DNA from: Sulfuriferula multivorans
Lineage (GTDB): Bacteria; Pseudomonadota; Gammaproteobacteria; Burkholderiales; Sulfuriferulaceae
Length of the DNA stretch: 64,000 bases
Assembly: GCF_003851125.1 (NCBI RefSeq)
Contig: NZ_BGOW01000014.1
Location: forward strand, 62,001 to 126,000
Reading direction: 5' to 3'
Shown here one piece after another: positions 52,972 through 60,961 of the stretch. Position 1 is the first letter of the stretch. The number at the start of each line of letters is the position of its first letter. A program made the translations under genes and the position numbers. Below the pieces are notes generated by a model that was given only the letters and a program-made list of their open reading frames with translations, did not search any database and had not been told where the DNA came from.

Positions 52972-53220
52972 TTAGTCAATCACGCAATCAATGGGGTCAG
53001 CACCAATTTTCGGTTTTGCCGGCCTGTTGGCGCCAATAATACCTACAACCTCGCCTTGCTCAACGGAGAAACTGACGTCATCCAGCGCCTTGAACGGGGC
53101 GCGCTCTTCAACCGGCTGGCCGGTGAGCCGCCGCCACTGGTTGAGCGCGGTGGTTTTCAGGCTGTGCAGCTGGCCGAGCTTGTATTCCTTGGTGACGTGG
53201 TTGACTTCGATGATGGGCAT
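52972..53220 (-). pseudogene. Truncated wzt (5' fragment of a second copy)
   Basis: The frame encodes 82 residues. The first 63 differ from the intact Wzt at only five positions. The match stops inside Walker A: GIIGAN is followed by unrelated RPAKPKIGADP and a stop, so no ATP site is formed. The nucleotide sequence of the first 120 bases is also almost identical to the intact gene, with divergence rising towards the break. It is a remnant of another wzt allele, not a functional ATPase. Confidence 0.88.
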
Positions 53221-53250
53221 AGCGGTTAGCGTATAGGGGTTAGTGGTTAG
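53221..53250. repeat. GTTAG-rich interspersed repeat, copy 2
   Basis: AGCGGTTAGCGTATAGGGG followed by TTAGTGGTTAG directly abuts the start codon of the truncated wzt, in the same relative position as copy 1 before the intact gene. Confidence 0.5.
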
Positions 53251-53556
53251 TCAATTAGCTGGATCTGCGATACGTTTGCGCCAATATCCTGGCTCGCGGT
53301 GGCTGTGCATGAGCGAGATAATCAGTACGTAATCGGTTTCAACCGAGTAAAGTACTGCATAAGGAAAGACGCGGGTAAGGCATCGGCGAATATCCTCTTC
53401 GAGCACCGGCCAACGGTCGGGCGTTTCAATAATCTGCTGGATGACATGTTCCACTGCCGCAATGAACCGAAGTTCCAGTCCCTTCTGACACTCCGCGTAA
53501 TGGCGAGCGGCATCTTCGTACTCGGCCAGTGCCTCAGGGTGAAACTCGAATCTCAT
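53251..53556 (-). CDS. RelE/ParE-family toxin
   Basis: This 101-residue protein has the ParE fold pattern: FEFHPEALAEYEDAARHY at the N terminus, RFIAAVEHVIQQIIETPDRWP, then FPYAVLYSVETDYVLIISLMH and HREPGYW. It probably inhibits gyrase or cleaves mRNA when unpaired. Its start overlaps the stop of the upstream addiction-module gene by 4 bases, giving antitoxin-then-toxin order. Confidence 0.9.
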   Translation of the reverse strand: MRFEFHPEALAEYEDAARHYAECQKGLELRFIAAVEHVIQQIIETPDRWPVLEEDIRRCLTRVFPYAVLYSVETDYVLIISLMHSHREPGYWRKRIADPAN

Positions 53557-53786
53557 CGCGTGACCGATTTCCGGACGCGATCCAGCACTTCCTGACCCGG
53601 AATGGTTTTAACCAGGCCATTCCTGACGTCATCACGGCGAGTGCGCGCTTCAGCAACCCAAAGCTGCCGTATATAGCCGTCCTCCAAGGGGTCAAGACTT
53701 TCAACAAGGCGATCAGCAAGCAAAGCCCGTGCTTCGCTAGGGAGGGAAAGCGCTTCCTCGGCGATTTGTTCAATTGTGAGGCTCAT
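53553..53786 (-). CDS. Addiction-module antitoxin (TIGR02574-type)
   Basis: This 77-residue protein, rich in acidic and helical segments, begins MSLTIEQIAEEALSLPSEAR. That is the pattern of the putative addiction module component family, which pairs with ParE-like toxins. AEARTRRDDVRNGLVKTIPG near the C terminus would wrap the toxin. It is followed by the toxin gene with a 4-base overlap. Confidence 0.88.
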   Translation of the reverse strand: MSLTIEQIAEEALSLPSEARALLADRLVESLDPLEDGYIRQLWVAEARTRRDDVRNGLVKTIPGQEVLDRVRKSVTR

Positions 53787-53797
53787 CTTCAGGGCTC

Positions 53798-53858
53798 CTA
53801 GGGGTTAGTGAAGTAACGTGTAGCGGTTAGTTGTTGGCAGATAGCGGATAGTTTAAAG
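53798..53858. repeat. GTTAG-rich interspersed repeat, copy 3
   Basis: This copy contains CTAGGGGTTAGTG, then TAGCGGTTAGTTGTTGGCAG and GATAGTTTAAAGGG. The second half matches copy 1 (52420-52472) closely. It lies directly upstream of the ParE-type antitoxin gene. Confidence 0.5.
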
Positions 53859-53864
53859 GGTAGG

Positions 53865-54323
53865 CTACGGGCTGGTTTCCAAACGGGCGCGCCAATTTCG
53901 ATACAGTGCGGCCAAAGCTTTGGCTGCATCAATTGCAGCCATCAGAGCGGCAAAGCGAACCTCCGGTTGGTCTGGATATTCGTGGGCCAACCTGTTACGA
54001 ACTTCGCGCCAGGCCAACCAATTGTCCACATCAAGGTAACCCAGCTTTTCCAAACGATTTAGCCGGTCACGCATGGGCCAATCTTCAAGCGGCTCACGCA
54101 GGCTGGCCAGTGTTGCTGGTATGAGGCGCTCCCCCACCGTGTCCTGCAATTTGATAAAGCGGAAAAGCAGTTGGTCCACAATCCGGACACGGGCGCGATC
54201 ACTTTCCAACGCCTGCCATGTGATCGCAGGCGATACGCTCCATTCTGCTAATGCTTCCGTAAGTATGTCCAGGTGGCGATCTGCCTCCCAAAGCACAGCA
54301 GCAAGTTTGTCTGTCGGCATCAT
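53865..54323 (-). CDS. hepT: HepT-like HEPN toxin
   Basis: This 152-residue all-helical protein has the HEPN RNase motif R-x4-H-x-Y as Arg109, His114 and Tyr116 (EVRNRLAHEYP). In HepT/MntA systems the Tyr is poly-AMPylated by the partner nucleotidyltransferase, which silences the RNase. Its start overlaps the stop of the mntA-like gene by 4 bases. All motif residues are present, so it looks active. Confidence 0.85.
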   Translation of the reverse strand: MMPTDKLAAVLWEADRHLDILTEALAEWSVSPAITWQALESDRARVRIVDQLLFRFIKLQDTVGERLIPATLASLREPLEDWPMRDRLNRLEKLGYLDVDNWLAWREVRNRLAHEYPDQPEVRFAALMAAIDAAKALAALYRNWRARLETSP

Positions 54324-54637
54324 ACTTGCGCCACCTGGATTCCTTCACGTTTTGCCGCAATAACAACTTCCCGCGAATCTTGCTGGTTTTGCGTGGCAAT
54401 GACGACATCGATGCGCTGTTCATCAAGCAACCGGTAGATGCGCGACACAAAACGGGTACGACGTCGCACTAACTCCGCAGGAAGCATGGCTTCGGGAATC
54501 TCAACCAGCAGATCAATGTCTCCCCCACGCTTGCTGTCATCCACCCGGGAACCAAAGAGAAACACTGCTGTACCAGGAGTAAAGGCATCCCGGGCAGCTT
54601 GTGCAATGGCATTTACCTCTTTGGGTTGCAATCTCAT
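54320..54637 (-). CDS. mntA: MntA-like minimal nucleotidyltransferase antitoxin
   Basis: This 105-residue protein has the nucleotidyltransferase motif FLFGSRVDDSKRGGDIDLLV. It has the G-S-x signature and the paired Asp of the Pol-beta fold. It most likely AMPylates the HepT-like partner encoded immediately downstream. The upstream gap to the second pair is 47 bases. Confidence 0.87.
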   Translation of the reverse strand: MRLQPKEVNAIAQAARDAFTPGTAVFLFGSRVDDSKRGGDIDLLVEIPEAMLPAELVRRRTRFVSRIYRLLDEQRIDVVIATQNQQDSREVVIAAKREGIQVAQV

Positions 54638-54684
54638 GTTTATCCTATAAAACGCAGACGATGATAATTCATGTCCATACGGGT

Positions 54685-55065
54685 TCAGTTTTTTCGCAGG
54701 GCGACTAACAGTGTTCGCATTGGGCGCGGAAAATGCGACAAACGGTCATACACCTGTAAGGCATCCTTGGCGTGGTAGGTATGTGACATCCGGTTTCTGG
54801 CCTCCAGCATTTCCAGCCAGAGCGGTTCATCATCTATCCAAGCTTGCGCAAAGGCTGTTTTCAGACAGGATCTGGGCGATCCACCTGCTTCCAGGCCAGC
54901 CTGTTCAGCAAGAATTTTGACCGATTTCCATGCCAGCTCAAACGTGAACTCGAAATACTGGATGCAACCGGCCTTGATCAGGTCACTTGCCGGCGCCACT
55001 TGCATGGCGGCTTCAAACTGATCAAGCGCAGCTGCGAAGTCGTCAATGATCCAGCTTTCACTCAT
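54685..55065 (-). CDS. HEPN protein (HI0074/HepT-like nucleotidyltransferase partner)
   Basis: This 126-residue helical protein belongs to the nucleotidyltransferase substrate-binding family ([20 protein letters not shown]). It carries R-x4-H-x-Y as Arg90, His95 and Tyr97 ([11 protein letters not shown]), so it may be an RNase toxin like HepT and not only a scaffold. GAGGTGATCT precedes ATG 55065. The start overlaps the end of its nucleotidyltransferase partner by 8 bases. Confidence 0.88.
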   Translation of the reverse strand: MSESWIIDDFAAALDQFEAAMQVAPASDLIKAGCIQYFEFTFELAWKSVKILAEQAGLEAGGSPRSCLKTAFAQAWIDDEPLWLEMLEARNRMSHTYHAKDALQVYDRLSHFPRPMRTLLVALRKN

Positions 55066-55387
55066 AGATCACCTCTGCATTTTTCAGTGCTTGCGAACGG
55101 AATCGCTCGCTGACCCGGGCGAAGTCGACCCAGTCGATGCGGTACAAGGTTGGCAATTCGTCGAGCATGTCCTGGATGGCAAAAAAATCTTCCAGGGGGA
55201 GGGGTGTTTTGCCAACCACGCCCAAATCAAAATCGGAACGCGACTTGGCCTTGCCTTGAGCGCGAGAACCGAACAGGACAACCTGATGCCCGCCCAGGCG
55301 GTTTGTATTGGCGCGCATGGTGGCGACAAGCATCGCCCGGATTTCCTGCTCCCGCGTGTCTGTTGTCTGTGTATCGATATTGGTCAT
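55058..55387 (-). CDS. MNT-type nucleotidyltransferase (HI0073-like)
   Basis: This 109-residue protein has the Pol-beta fold motif [20 protein letters not shown] with paired Asp. It is the partner of the HEPN protein encoded downstream. ATG 55387 was chosen; an in-frame TTG at 55396 is possible. It is the first gene of the island after wzm in the direction of transcription, with a 43-base gap. Confidence 0.87.
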   Translation of the reverse strand: MTNIDTQTTDTREQEIRAMLVATMRANTNRLGGHQVVLFGSRAQGKAKSRSDFDLGVVGKTPLPLEDFFAIQDMLDELPTLYRIDWVDFARVSERFRSQALKNAEVIYE

Positions 55388-55430
55388 GGTGGTCAAGCTT
55401 TCTCAATCCCTCTCGCTATACTCGCTGTCT

Positions 55431-56249
55431 TTAAATCACGTCCGCGAAATACGATTCCGCCCGCTTGAAGAAGGCGTAGCTCAAGGGCAGCAGGATGGCG
55501 ATCAGGATCATGCCGGGAATCATGGCTGCTACGTCGGGGGCTTCATTTCTCAATACCACGCTTTGAAACGCGTCGATGATGCCGGCCAGCGGGTTCAGTG
55601 TGTACAGGGTATAGAGTGTGTTCGACCACTCGCCGGCCGCCTGATGCACCAGCAGTTTTTCTTTTACCAGATGCAAAGGATAGATCACCGGCGAGGCATA
55701 CATAAGCAGGGAAAGCAGCACCGGCAGCGCGGTGCCGACGTCGCGGTAATAGACATTGATGGCGGCGCCGACGAAAGCAACGGTCAAAGCCGCCAGCAGG
55801 GTGTAGAGAATAATGAGTGGCACCCAAAGCATATAGATGCTGGGCATCATCTGATACCAGACCATGAGCCCAGCCAGAATAAAGAAGTTGATACCCAGCT
55901 CCACCAGTTTGGTGACGACCGCTGTGAGCGGGAATATTTCGCGCGGGAAGTAGATTTTCTTGATCAGGTTGGCGTTGCCCACGACACTGGTCACGCCTTC
56001 CGATGCCGATTCCTGAAAAAAGGTCCACGGCATCAACGCGGCGAAGGTCAGGATAGGGTAGGGAATATTGCCGCTATCGATGCCGACGAAACTCTTGACC
56101 AGGGTGAAGATCAGCATCAGCGTGAGCGGCTTGACGATTGCCCAGGCGATGCCCAGATACGCCTGCTTGTAACGCACGGTGATGTTTTTCCATGCCAGTG
56201 CGATCAACAGTTCGCGATAACCGTACAGGCTTTTTGATGCTTGAATCAT
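55431..56249 (-). CDS. wzm: ABC transporter permease Wzm (polysaccharide export)
   Basis: This 272-residue ABC-2 permease has about six membrane segments and starts MIQASKSLYGYRELLIALAW. The ITVRYKQAYLGIAWAIVKPL signature and the late YASPVIYPLHLV and YTLNPLAGIIDAFQ regions are typical of KpsM/Wzm/RfbD proteins. It exports a lipid-linked polysaccharide with Wzt. ATG 56249 was preferred to the in-frame 56300 because family members begin near this point. It is the first gene of the minus-strand polysaccharide cluster, with the promoter expected in the 56250-56800 gap. Confidence 0.92.
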   Translation of the reverse strand: MIQASKSLYGYRELLIALAWKNITVRYKQAYLGIAWAIVKPLTLMLIFTLVKSFVGIDSGNIPYPILTFAALMPWTFFQESASEGVTSVVGNANLIKKIYFPREIFPLTAVVTKLVELGINFFILAGLMVWYQMMPSIYMLWVPLIILYTLLAALTVAFVGAAINVYYRDVGTALPVLLSLLMYASPVIYPLHLVKEKLLVHQAAGEWSNTLYTLYTLNPLAGIIDAFQSVVLRNEAPDVAAMIPGMILIAILLPLSYAFFKRAESYFADVI

Positions 56250-56800
56250 ATGGAGTGGCTCTAAAGTTAGTGGCGATTTGGTCGCGTTTATTGTAATCAA
56301 TGATTATGACGGGGAATTATCGTCGCCTATTCATTATGTTGGCAATCTTATGTATAAAGCAAACGCTATGCCTGCAAGCTGGCTTCACGCATTGGCAAGC
56401 AGACTTGCTGCTTATACCTTGTTTTTGATCGCGCATCCCAATAAAGATCGACACATGCTGATAATGGGCAGGACGGCAAGCCATGTCCAGGCCCGCGGCA
56501 GGATCGACTATAATGGCCGCCCAGGTTGGGAGCTTGACACTCCTGACGAACTGCCAACGCTCTTTTTGAGCGTATTTCCGACATGGCCCGGAGTCGGCTA
56601 TGTCGGAGAATTGTTTTAGGAAAAACAAACGTGGAGGCTCCAGCAAATGGCTGTGCCAGAACCGTTGAACTAAACGGCGATGAGATGAGTGGTCATTACC
56701 ATTTTTTAGCGCAGTGCACAGTAAATTGCCGCGATAAACGCCAGTCAGTTGAAAAATAATTACAAAATTTATGCGCTATGACGCGCACAGGAAGCCGATA
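56250..56800. other. Divergent intergenic region between wzm and the membrane glycosyltransferase gene
   Basis: About 550 bp lie without a gene I can support. Frames of 109 and 113 residues cross it on opposite strands, but neither has a recognisable motif or a good ribosome-binding site. A 7-bp inverted repeat (CCGACAT at 56578-56584, ATGTCGG at 56600-56606) is followed by AGAATTGTTTT and could be a weak terminator or operator. The last 100 bp before 56801 are AT-rich and likely contain the plus-strand promoter. Confidence 0.5.
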
Positions 56801-58441
56801 ATGCAATATCCGTGGAAGGAAACGCTGATTCGCTATGGCAGCCTGCTAATGCTGGGCATTGTCATCGCCTGGACGCTGACCGCGTTAAACTCACCTTTCA
56901 AGTACCCCTTCGAAAACGACAGCACGGGCGTTATTCAGGAAGCCGAGTTTTGGCACGCCGGTCAGGGGCTAATGCGCACTGCATCGCTGACCCAGCTGCC
57001 GCAGTTGTTTGCACCCACCACGCTGTTTCCTCCAGGCTACTCGTTGCTGGTGGGTAGTGTCATCCTCGGTGGAATATCAGCAGATACGGCGGCGTTGTGG
57101 GTAAGCCGTTTTTTCTGGGTGTTGATGCCACTTGCCGTGGCGTTTGCACTGGCACCGCTTACCGGTTTTGCGCGGGCGGCGGTGTGCGGTGTGCTAGCGG
57201 CACTCTCGCCCGGCGCAGTGGAAAACGGTTACATGGCGATGACCGATGTGCCGTTTTTGGTGCTGGTGGCGTTTTCCCTGGGTTTGCTGGCGCGCGCCCA
57301 GAGAATGCGGCGCTGGGTGCCGGCGATGTTGATGGCCGGGTTGTTGAGCGGTACTGCTTACGCCTTGCGCAATGCGGGCGCGGCATTGTTGGTCGCTGTA
57401 GTGTGCGCCTATGTGCTTGCCGTGCTGGTGCGCGCGTGCAGTGTGAAGCTGGCCATTTCGCATCTGGTGGTTTGGGGGCTGGGCGTGGCATGCATGGCGG
57501 TGCCGCTGTTTTGGCGCAACTATCTGTTGTTCGGACAGCTCCAGCCTTATCAAAACAGCGAGGCGTCATTTGGCTATCTGCAAAGCCTGCGGATTTTCAT
57601 ATCCGGTCTGTTCATGGATATGAGCGGATCAAAAACTATCGCGCTGCTAGCGTGGGATTTCAAGTTGTTGCTGCTGGCCGGCGTACCGATGGCCGCTGGG
57701 TTGCTGTACCTGGCGCTGGTCCAATTACGCCGTGCCGTGCCGGAACAGCGCTTCACAATCTTGTTGTTGGCAAGCTATGCGGTGCTGGCAAGTATCATTG
57801 TTATCATTGCGCAGAAACGTTACGGTGTAGATGGCTCGGTACGCTACGCCATGCAATCCACGTGGGTGATGCTGGGGTTGGCGGCATATGCGCTATTCAG
57901 CAAGAAAAAACTTTTCCTGCTGCTGACCGCGTTATTACTGGCAGGCCGTGCAGTGTATTTAAACGATGATCTGCAGCGTGAAGGTTACATCGCCGAAGCA
58001 TTTGCCTCTTCCCCTCGCTTTGTCGACGCGGCTGCCGTACTGCCCAAGGACTGGATACTCACCAACCGGATCAAGTATGAATTGGCGCGGGACAGTACGC
58101 TGCCTAGTCTAGTGACGCACTTGCCGGTGGATGCGGTGATCGTGTCCAATCAGGATACCTTCGTGCAGAGGCTGGTGCGTAGTCGCGCCATCATGCACCT
58201 GGAGCTAGACAGCGCGACGGATAGCAAGGGCTTTGCGGCGGTAGCGCAGATTGTGGCGGCGCGTGCGCCGGGCAGGCCGTTATACTGTCTGATTGTGCCC
58301 ACCAACCGCATGTTGCGTGGGCCGTCGGCGCGCGATTGGGAGCGGCAGATTGCGCAAACGGCAGCCGGTCAATTTGATGTCATCGAACAACACGATAATT
58401 ACCAGCTGTTGAAGTTGCGGGATAGATTCGGTGCACGCTGA
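56801..58441 (+). CDS. GT-C-type membrane glycosyltransferase (ArnT/PMT/GtrC-like)
   Basis: This 546-residue polytopic protein has about twelve hydrophobic segments. An acidic first periplasmic loop, FENDSTGVIQEAEFW, and LFPPGYSLLVG match the general GT-C plan of polyprenyl-phosphate-sugar-dependent transferases. A C-terminal periplasmic domain follows. ATG 56801 was chosen because AGGAAG lies 6 bases upstream; ATG 56771 is an alternative. The next two genes encode GtrA- and GtrB-like proteins, so it probably uses their flipped sugar donor. Confidence 0.75.
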   Translation: MQYPWKETLIRYGSLLMLGIVIAWTLTALNSPFKYPFENDSTGVIQEAEFWHAGQGLMRTASLTQLPQLFAPTTLFPPGYSLLVGSVILGGISADTAALWVSRFFWVLMPLAVAFALAPLTGFARAAVCGVLAALSPGAVENGYMAMTDVPFLVLVAFSLGLLARAQRMRRWVPAMLMAGLLSGTAYALRNAGAALLVAVVCAYVLAVLVRACSVKLAISHLVVWGLGVACMAVPLFWRNYLLFGQLQPYQNSEASFGYLQSLRIFISGLFMDMSGSKTIALLAWDFKLLLLAGVPMAAGLLYLALVQLRRAVPEQRFTILLLASYAVLASIIVIIAQKRYGVDGSVRYAMQSTWVMLGLAAYALFSKKKLFLLLTALLLAGRAVYLNDDLQREGYIAEAFASSPRFVDAAAVLPKDWILTNRIKYELARDSTLPSLVTHLPVDAVIVSNQDTFVQRLVRSRAIMHLELDSATDSKGFAAVAQIVAARAPGRPLYCLIVPTNRMLRGPSARDWERQIAQTAAGQFDVIEQHDNYQLLKLRDRFGAR

Positions 58442-58491
58442 ATGTCACCACTATCATGCTTGTGGCGGAATGCAGACAGGCACCCTTGCTC

Positions 58492-58908
58492 ATGACTGAC
58501 ACCCAACCGACAAGCCAGCCACGCAAGCTTGGGGGCCAGTTTTTGCTATTCGCCGGGGTGGGCGCAATCGGCACCGCCGCCCAATATGGTGTACTTATCG
58601 CGCTGGTTCGACTGGCTCGAATGGACGCGGTGTTGGCCTCCACGGCGGGTTTTGCAGTGGGTGCCTGCGTGAATTACGTGCTCAATTACCTGTTCACGTT
58701 TAACAGCAGCAAACGTCATACCGAAGCGCTGCCCAAGTTTTTTACAGTGGCGTTGCTGGGGATGGGGATCAATGCCGCCATCATGGCTGGGCTGGTGCAC
58801 GAGGTCGGCATGCATTACCTGTTGGCGCAAATTGTGGCGACGGGCTTGGTGTTGGTGTGGAATTTCGCCGGCAGCAAGTTGTGGGTATTCAGGGAGAATA
58901 CAACTTGA
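58492..58908 (+). CDS. GtrA-family membrane protein
   Basis: This 138-residue protein has four membrane segments. Its pattern FAGVGAIGTAAQYGVLIALV, GACVNYVLNYLFTF and VWNFAGSKLWVF defines GtrA/DPMS3-like flippases of undecaprenyl-phosphate-linked sugars. ATG 58492 was chosen; the longer frame to 58456 adds a non-conserved lead. Its TGA overlaps the TTG start of the next gene by 4 bases. Confidence 0.9.
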   Translation: MTDTQPTSQPRKLGGQFLLFAGVGAIGTAAQYGVLIALVRLARMDAVLASTAGFAVGACVNYVLNYLFTFNSSKRHTEALPKFFTVALLGMGINAAIMAGLVHEVGMHYLLAQIVATGLVLVWNFAGSKLWVFRENTT

Positions 58909-59873
58909 ACAAAGATGAGCCGATCACGCTGTCAGTAGTGGTGCCGGCCTACAACGAACAGGAAGTGCTACCGGCGTTTCACCGCCGGTTGAGCGCGGTC
59001 CTCGATAGCCTGGGTGTGACCAGCGAGGTGGTCTACGCCAACGACGGCAGCTGCGACGGCACGCTGGCGTTGCTGGAACTACTGGCCGCTGTCGATCCGC
59101 GGGTGGCCATCGTCGATTTGAGCCGCAATTTCGGCAAGGAAATCGCCCTCACTGCCGGCATGGACCACGCGCGTGGCGAGGCAGTGGTGGTGATTGACGC
59201 CGATCTGCAGGATCCGCCCGAACTCATCCCCGAACTGGTCAAATACTGGCGCGAGGGTTTCGATGTGGTGTATGCCAAACGCACCGTGCGCGACGGCGAG
59301 TCGTGGATAAAGAAGTCGACTGCCAAGCTGTTCTACCAAGTGATCCGCGGCATGAGCCGGGTCGACATCCCGCAGGATGTGGGCGATTTCCGGCTGTTAT
59401 CGCGGCGCGCGCTAGATGCGCTGGGCAGCTTGCGCGAGCAGCACCGCTTCATGAAGGGTCTGTTCGCGTGGATCGGCTTTCCCAGCAAGGCGGTGCTGTA
59501 CAAGCGCGATCCGCGCTTCGCTGGCGAAACCAAATGGAATTACTGGAAGCTGTGGAATTTTGCGCTGGAAGGTATCACCTCGTTCACCATCGCGCCGCTC
59601 AAGATCGCCACTTATGTGGGAATGTTGGCGTCGCTGGGCGCTTTCGTGTACGCCGCCTGGATCGTTTACCGCACCCTCATGCATGGCGACCCGGCGCGCG
59701 GTTATCCGTCGATGATGGTGGTGATCCTGTTCTTCGGCGGCCTGCAATTGATGGGCATGGGTATAATCGGCGAATATCTTGGGCGCATGTTCGATGAAAC
59801 CAAAAATCGTCCGTTGTATTTTCTGAAAGGCTACACACCTTCCAGACCGACCAACCCGGAAAGCAAGACCTGA
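58905..59873 (+). CDS. DPM1/GtrB-like polyprenyl-phosphate glycosyltransferase (GT2)
   Basis: This 322-residue GT-A enzyme has [18 protein letters not shown], the metal motif [14 protein letters not shown] and [15 protein letters not shown]. Two C-terminal membrane segments (about 230-295) follow. It transfers a sugar to undecaprenyl phosphate. TTG 58905 is the only fitting start, with AGGGAG 8 bases upstream and the TTGA overlap with the gtrA-like stop. Its TGA overlaps the aroB ATG by one base. Confidence 0.9.
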   Translation: MNKDEPITLSVVVPAYNEQEVLPAFHRRLSAVLDSLGVTSEVVYANDGSCDGTLALLELLAAVDPRVAIVDLSRNFGKEIALTAGMDHARGEAVVVIDADLQDPPELIPELVKYWREGFDVVYAKRTVRDGESWIKKSTAKLFYQVIRGMSRVDIPQDVGDFRLLSRRALDALGSLREQHRFMKGLFAWIGFPSKAVLYKRDPRFAGETKWNYWKLWNFALEGITSFTIAPLKIATYVGMLASLGAFVYAAWIVYRTLMHGDPARGYPSMMVVILFFGGLQLMGMGIIGEYLGRMFDETKNRPLYFLKGYTPSRPTNPESKT

Positions 59874-60961
59874 TGCAAACACTCACCGTAGACCTGGGCG
59901 AGCGCAGCTACCCCATCCACATAGGCGCCAAACTGCTGCACCAGCCCGCTTTGATCCTGCCATATCTGGCGCAAAAGCGCGTCGCCATCGTTACCAATAC
60001 CACGGTGGCGCCGTTGTATCTGCAAACCCTCACCGACGGCCTGGCGCTGAACAACGTGGAAGTGGTGCCCATAGTGCTGCCCGACGGCGAGCAATACAAA
60101 ACCTGGGAAACGCTGAATACGATTTTCGACGCGCTGCTGACCCATCGCTGCGAGCGCAAGACCACGTTGATCGCCTTGGGCGGCGGCGTGATCGGCGACT
60201 TGACCGGTTTTGCGGCAGCGAGTTACCTGCGCGGCGTGCCGTTTATCCAGATTCCCACCACGCTGCTGGCGCAGGTGGATTCGTCGGTGGGCGGCAAGAC
60301 CGGCATCAACCATCCGCTGGGCAAGAACATGGTTGGCGCGTTCTACCAGCCGCAACTGGTGCTGGCCGATACCGATACGCTGAAAACCCTGCCGCCGCGC
60401 GAACTGTCTGCCGGGCTGGCGGAGGTGATCAAGTACGGGCTGATCTACGACGCGGCATTTTTCGACTGGCTCGAAGCCAACGTCGAAAAACTGCGCGCCC
60501 TGGATGCGGAGGCCATTGCCTACGCGGTGCGCCGCTCGTGCGAAGTCAAGGCCGAAGTGGTGGCCAAGGACGAGCGCGAATCCGGCCTGCGCGCGTTGCT
60601 GAATCTCGGCCATACCTTCGGCCACGCCATCGAATCCGGCATGGGCTACGGCAACTGGCTGCATGGCGAGGCGGTGGCTGCCGGTACCGTGCTGGCGGCG
60701 GACGTGTCGCGGCGCATGGGGCTGATGAGCGCCGCCGAAGTCGAGCGCGTGCGCAGCCTGTACCGCCGTGCCGGCCTGCCCGACACCGCGCCCGATCTGG
60801 GCGTGGAAGCATACATGCAGCACATGGGGCTGGATAAAAAAGTCGAAGGCGGGCGCATCCGCTTTGTGTTGTTGCGCGGCATCGGGGCGGCGTTTGTCAC
60901 CGCCGAGGTACCGCAAGCCGACCTGGAGGCGGCGCTTACCCACTATGTCCAGCCGGCCTGA
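59873..60961 (+). CDS. aroB: 3-dehydroquinate synthase
   Basis: This 362-residue cytosolic enzyme carries out the second step of the shikimate pathway (DAHP to 3-dehydroquinate). It is NAD- and metal-dependent. Seen are [14 protein letters not shown], the glycine-rich [32 protein letters not shown] and the metal His in [11 protein letters not shown]. Length is normal. aroK, usually just upstream in proteobacteria, is not here; the gtr-like genes occupy that place. Confidence 0.97.
   Translation: MQTLTVDLGERSYPIHIGAKLLHQPALILPYLAQKRVAIVTNTTVAPLYLQTLTDGLALNNVEVVPIVLPDGEQYKTWETLNTIFDALLTHRCERKTTLIALGGGVIGDLTGFAAASYLRGVPFIQIPTTLLAQVDSSVGGKTGINHPLGKNMVGAFYQPQLVLADTDTLKTLPPRELSAGLAEVIKYGLIYDAAFFDWLEANVEKLRALDAEAIAYAVRRSCEVKAEVVAKDERESGLRALLNLGHTFGHAIESGMGYGNWLHGEAVAAGTVLAADVSRRMGLMSAAEVERVRSLYRRAGLPDTAPDLGVEAYMQHMGLDKKVEGGRIRFVLLRGIGAAFVTAEVPQADLEAALTHYVQPA

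Noticed and set aside
56317-56646. 109-residue minus-strand frame in the gap upstream of wzm
   Set aside because: No motif, no good ribosome-binding site, and it overlaps an equally plausible frame on the other strand.
59831-60943. 370-residue minus-strand frame opposite aroB
   Set aside because: It is a shadow of aroB, which has all its motifs on the plus strand.
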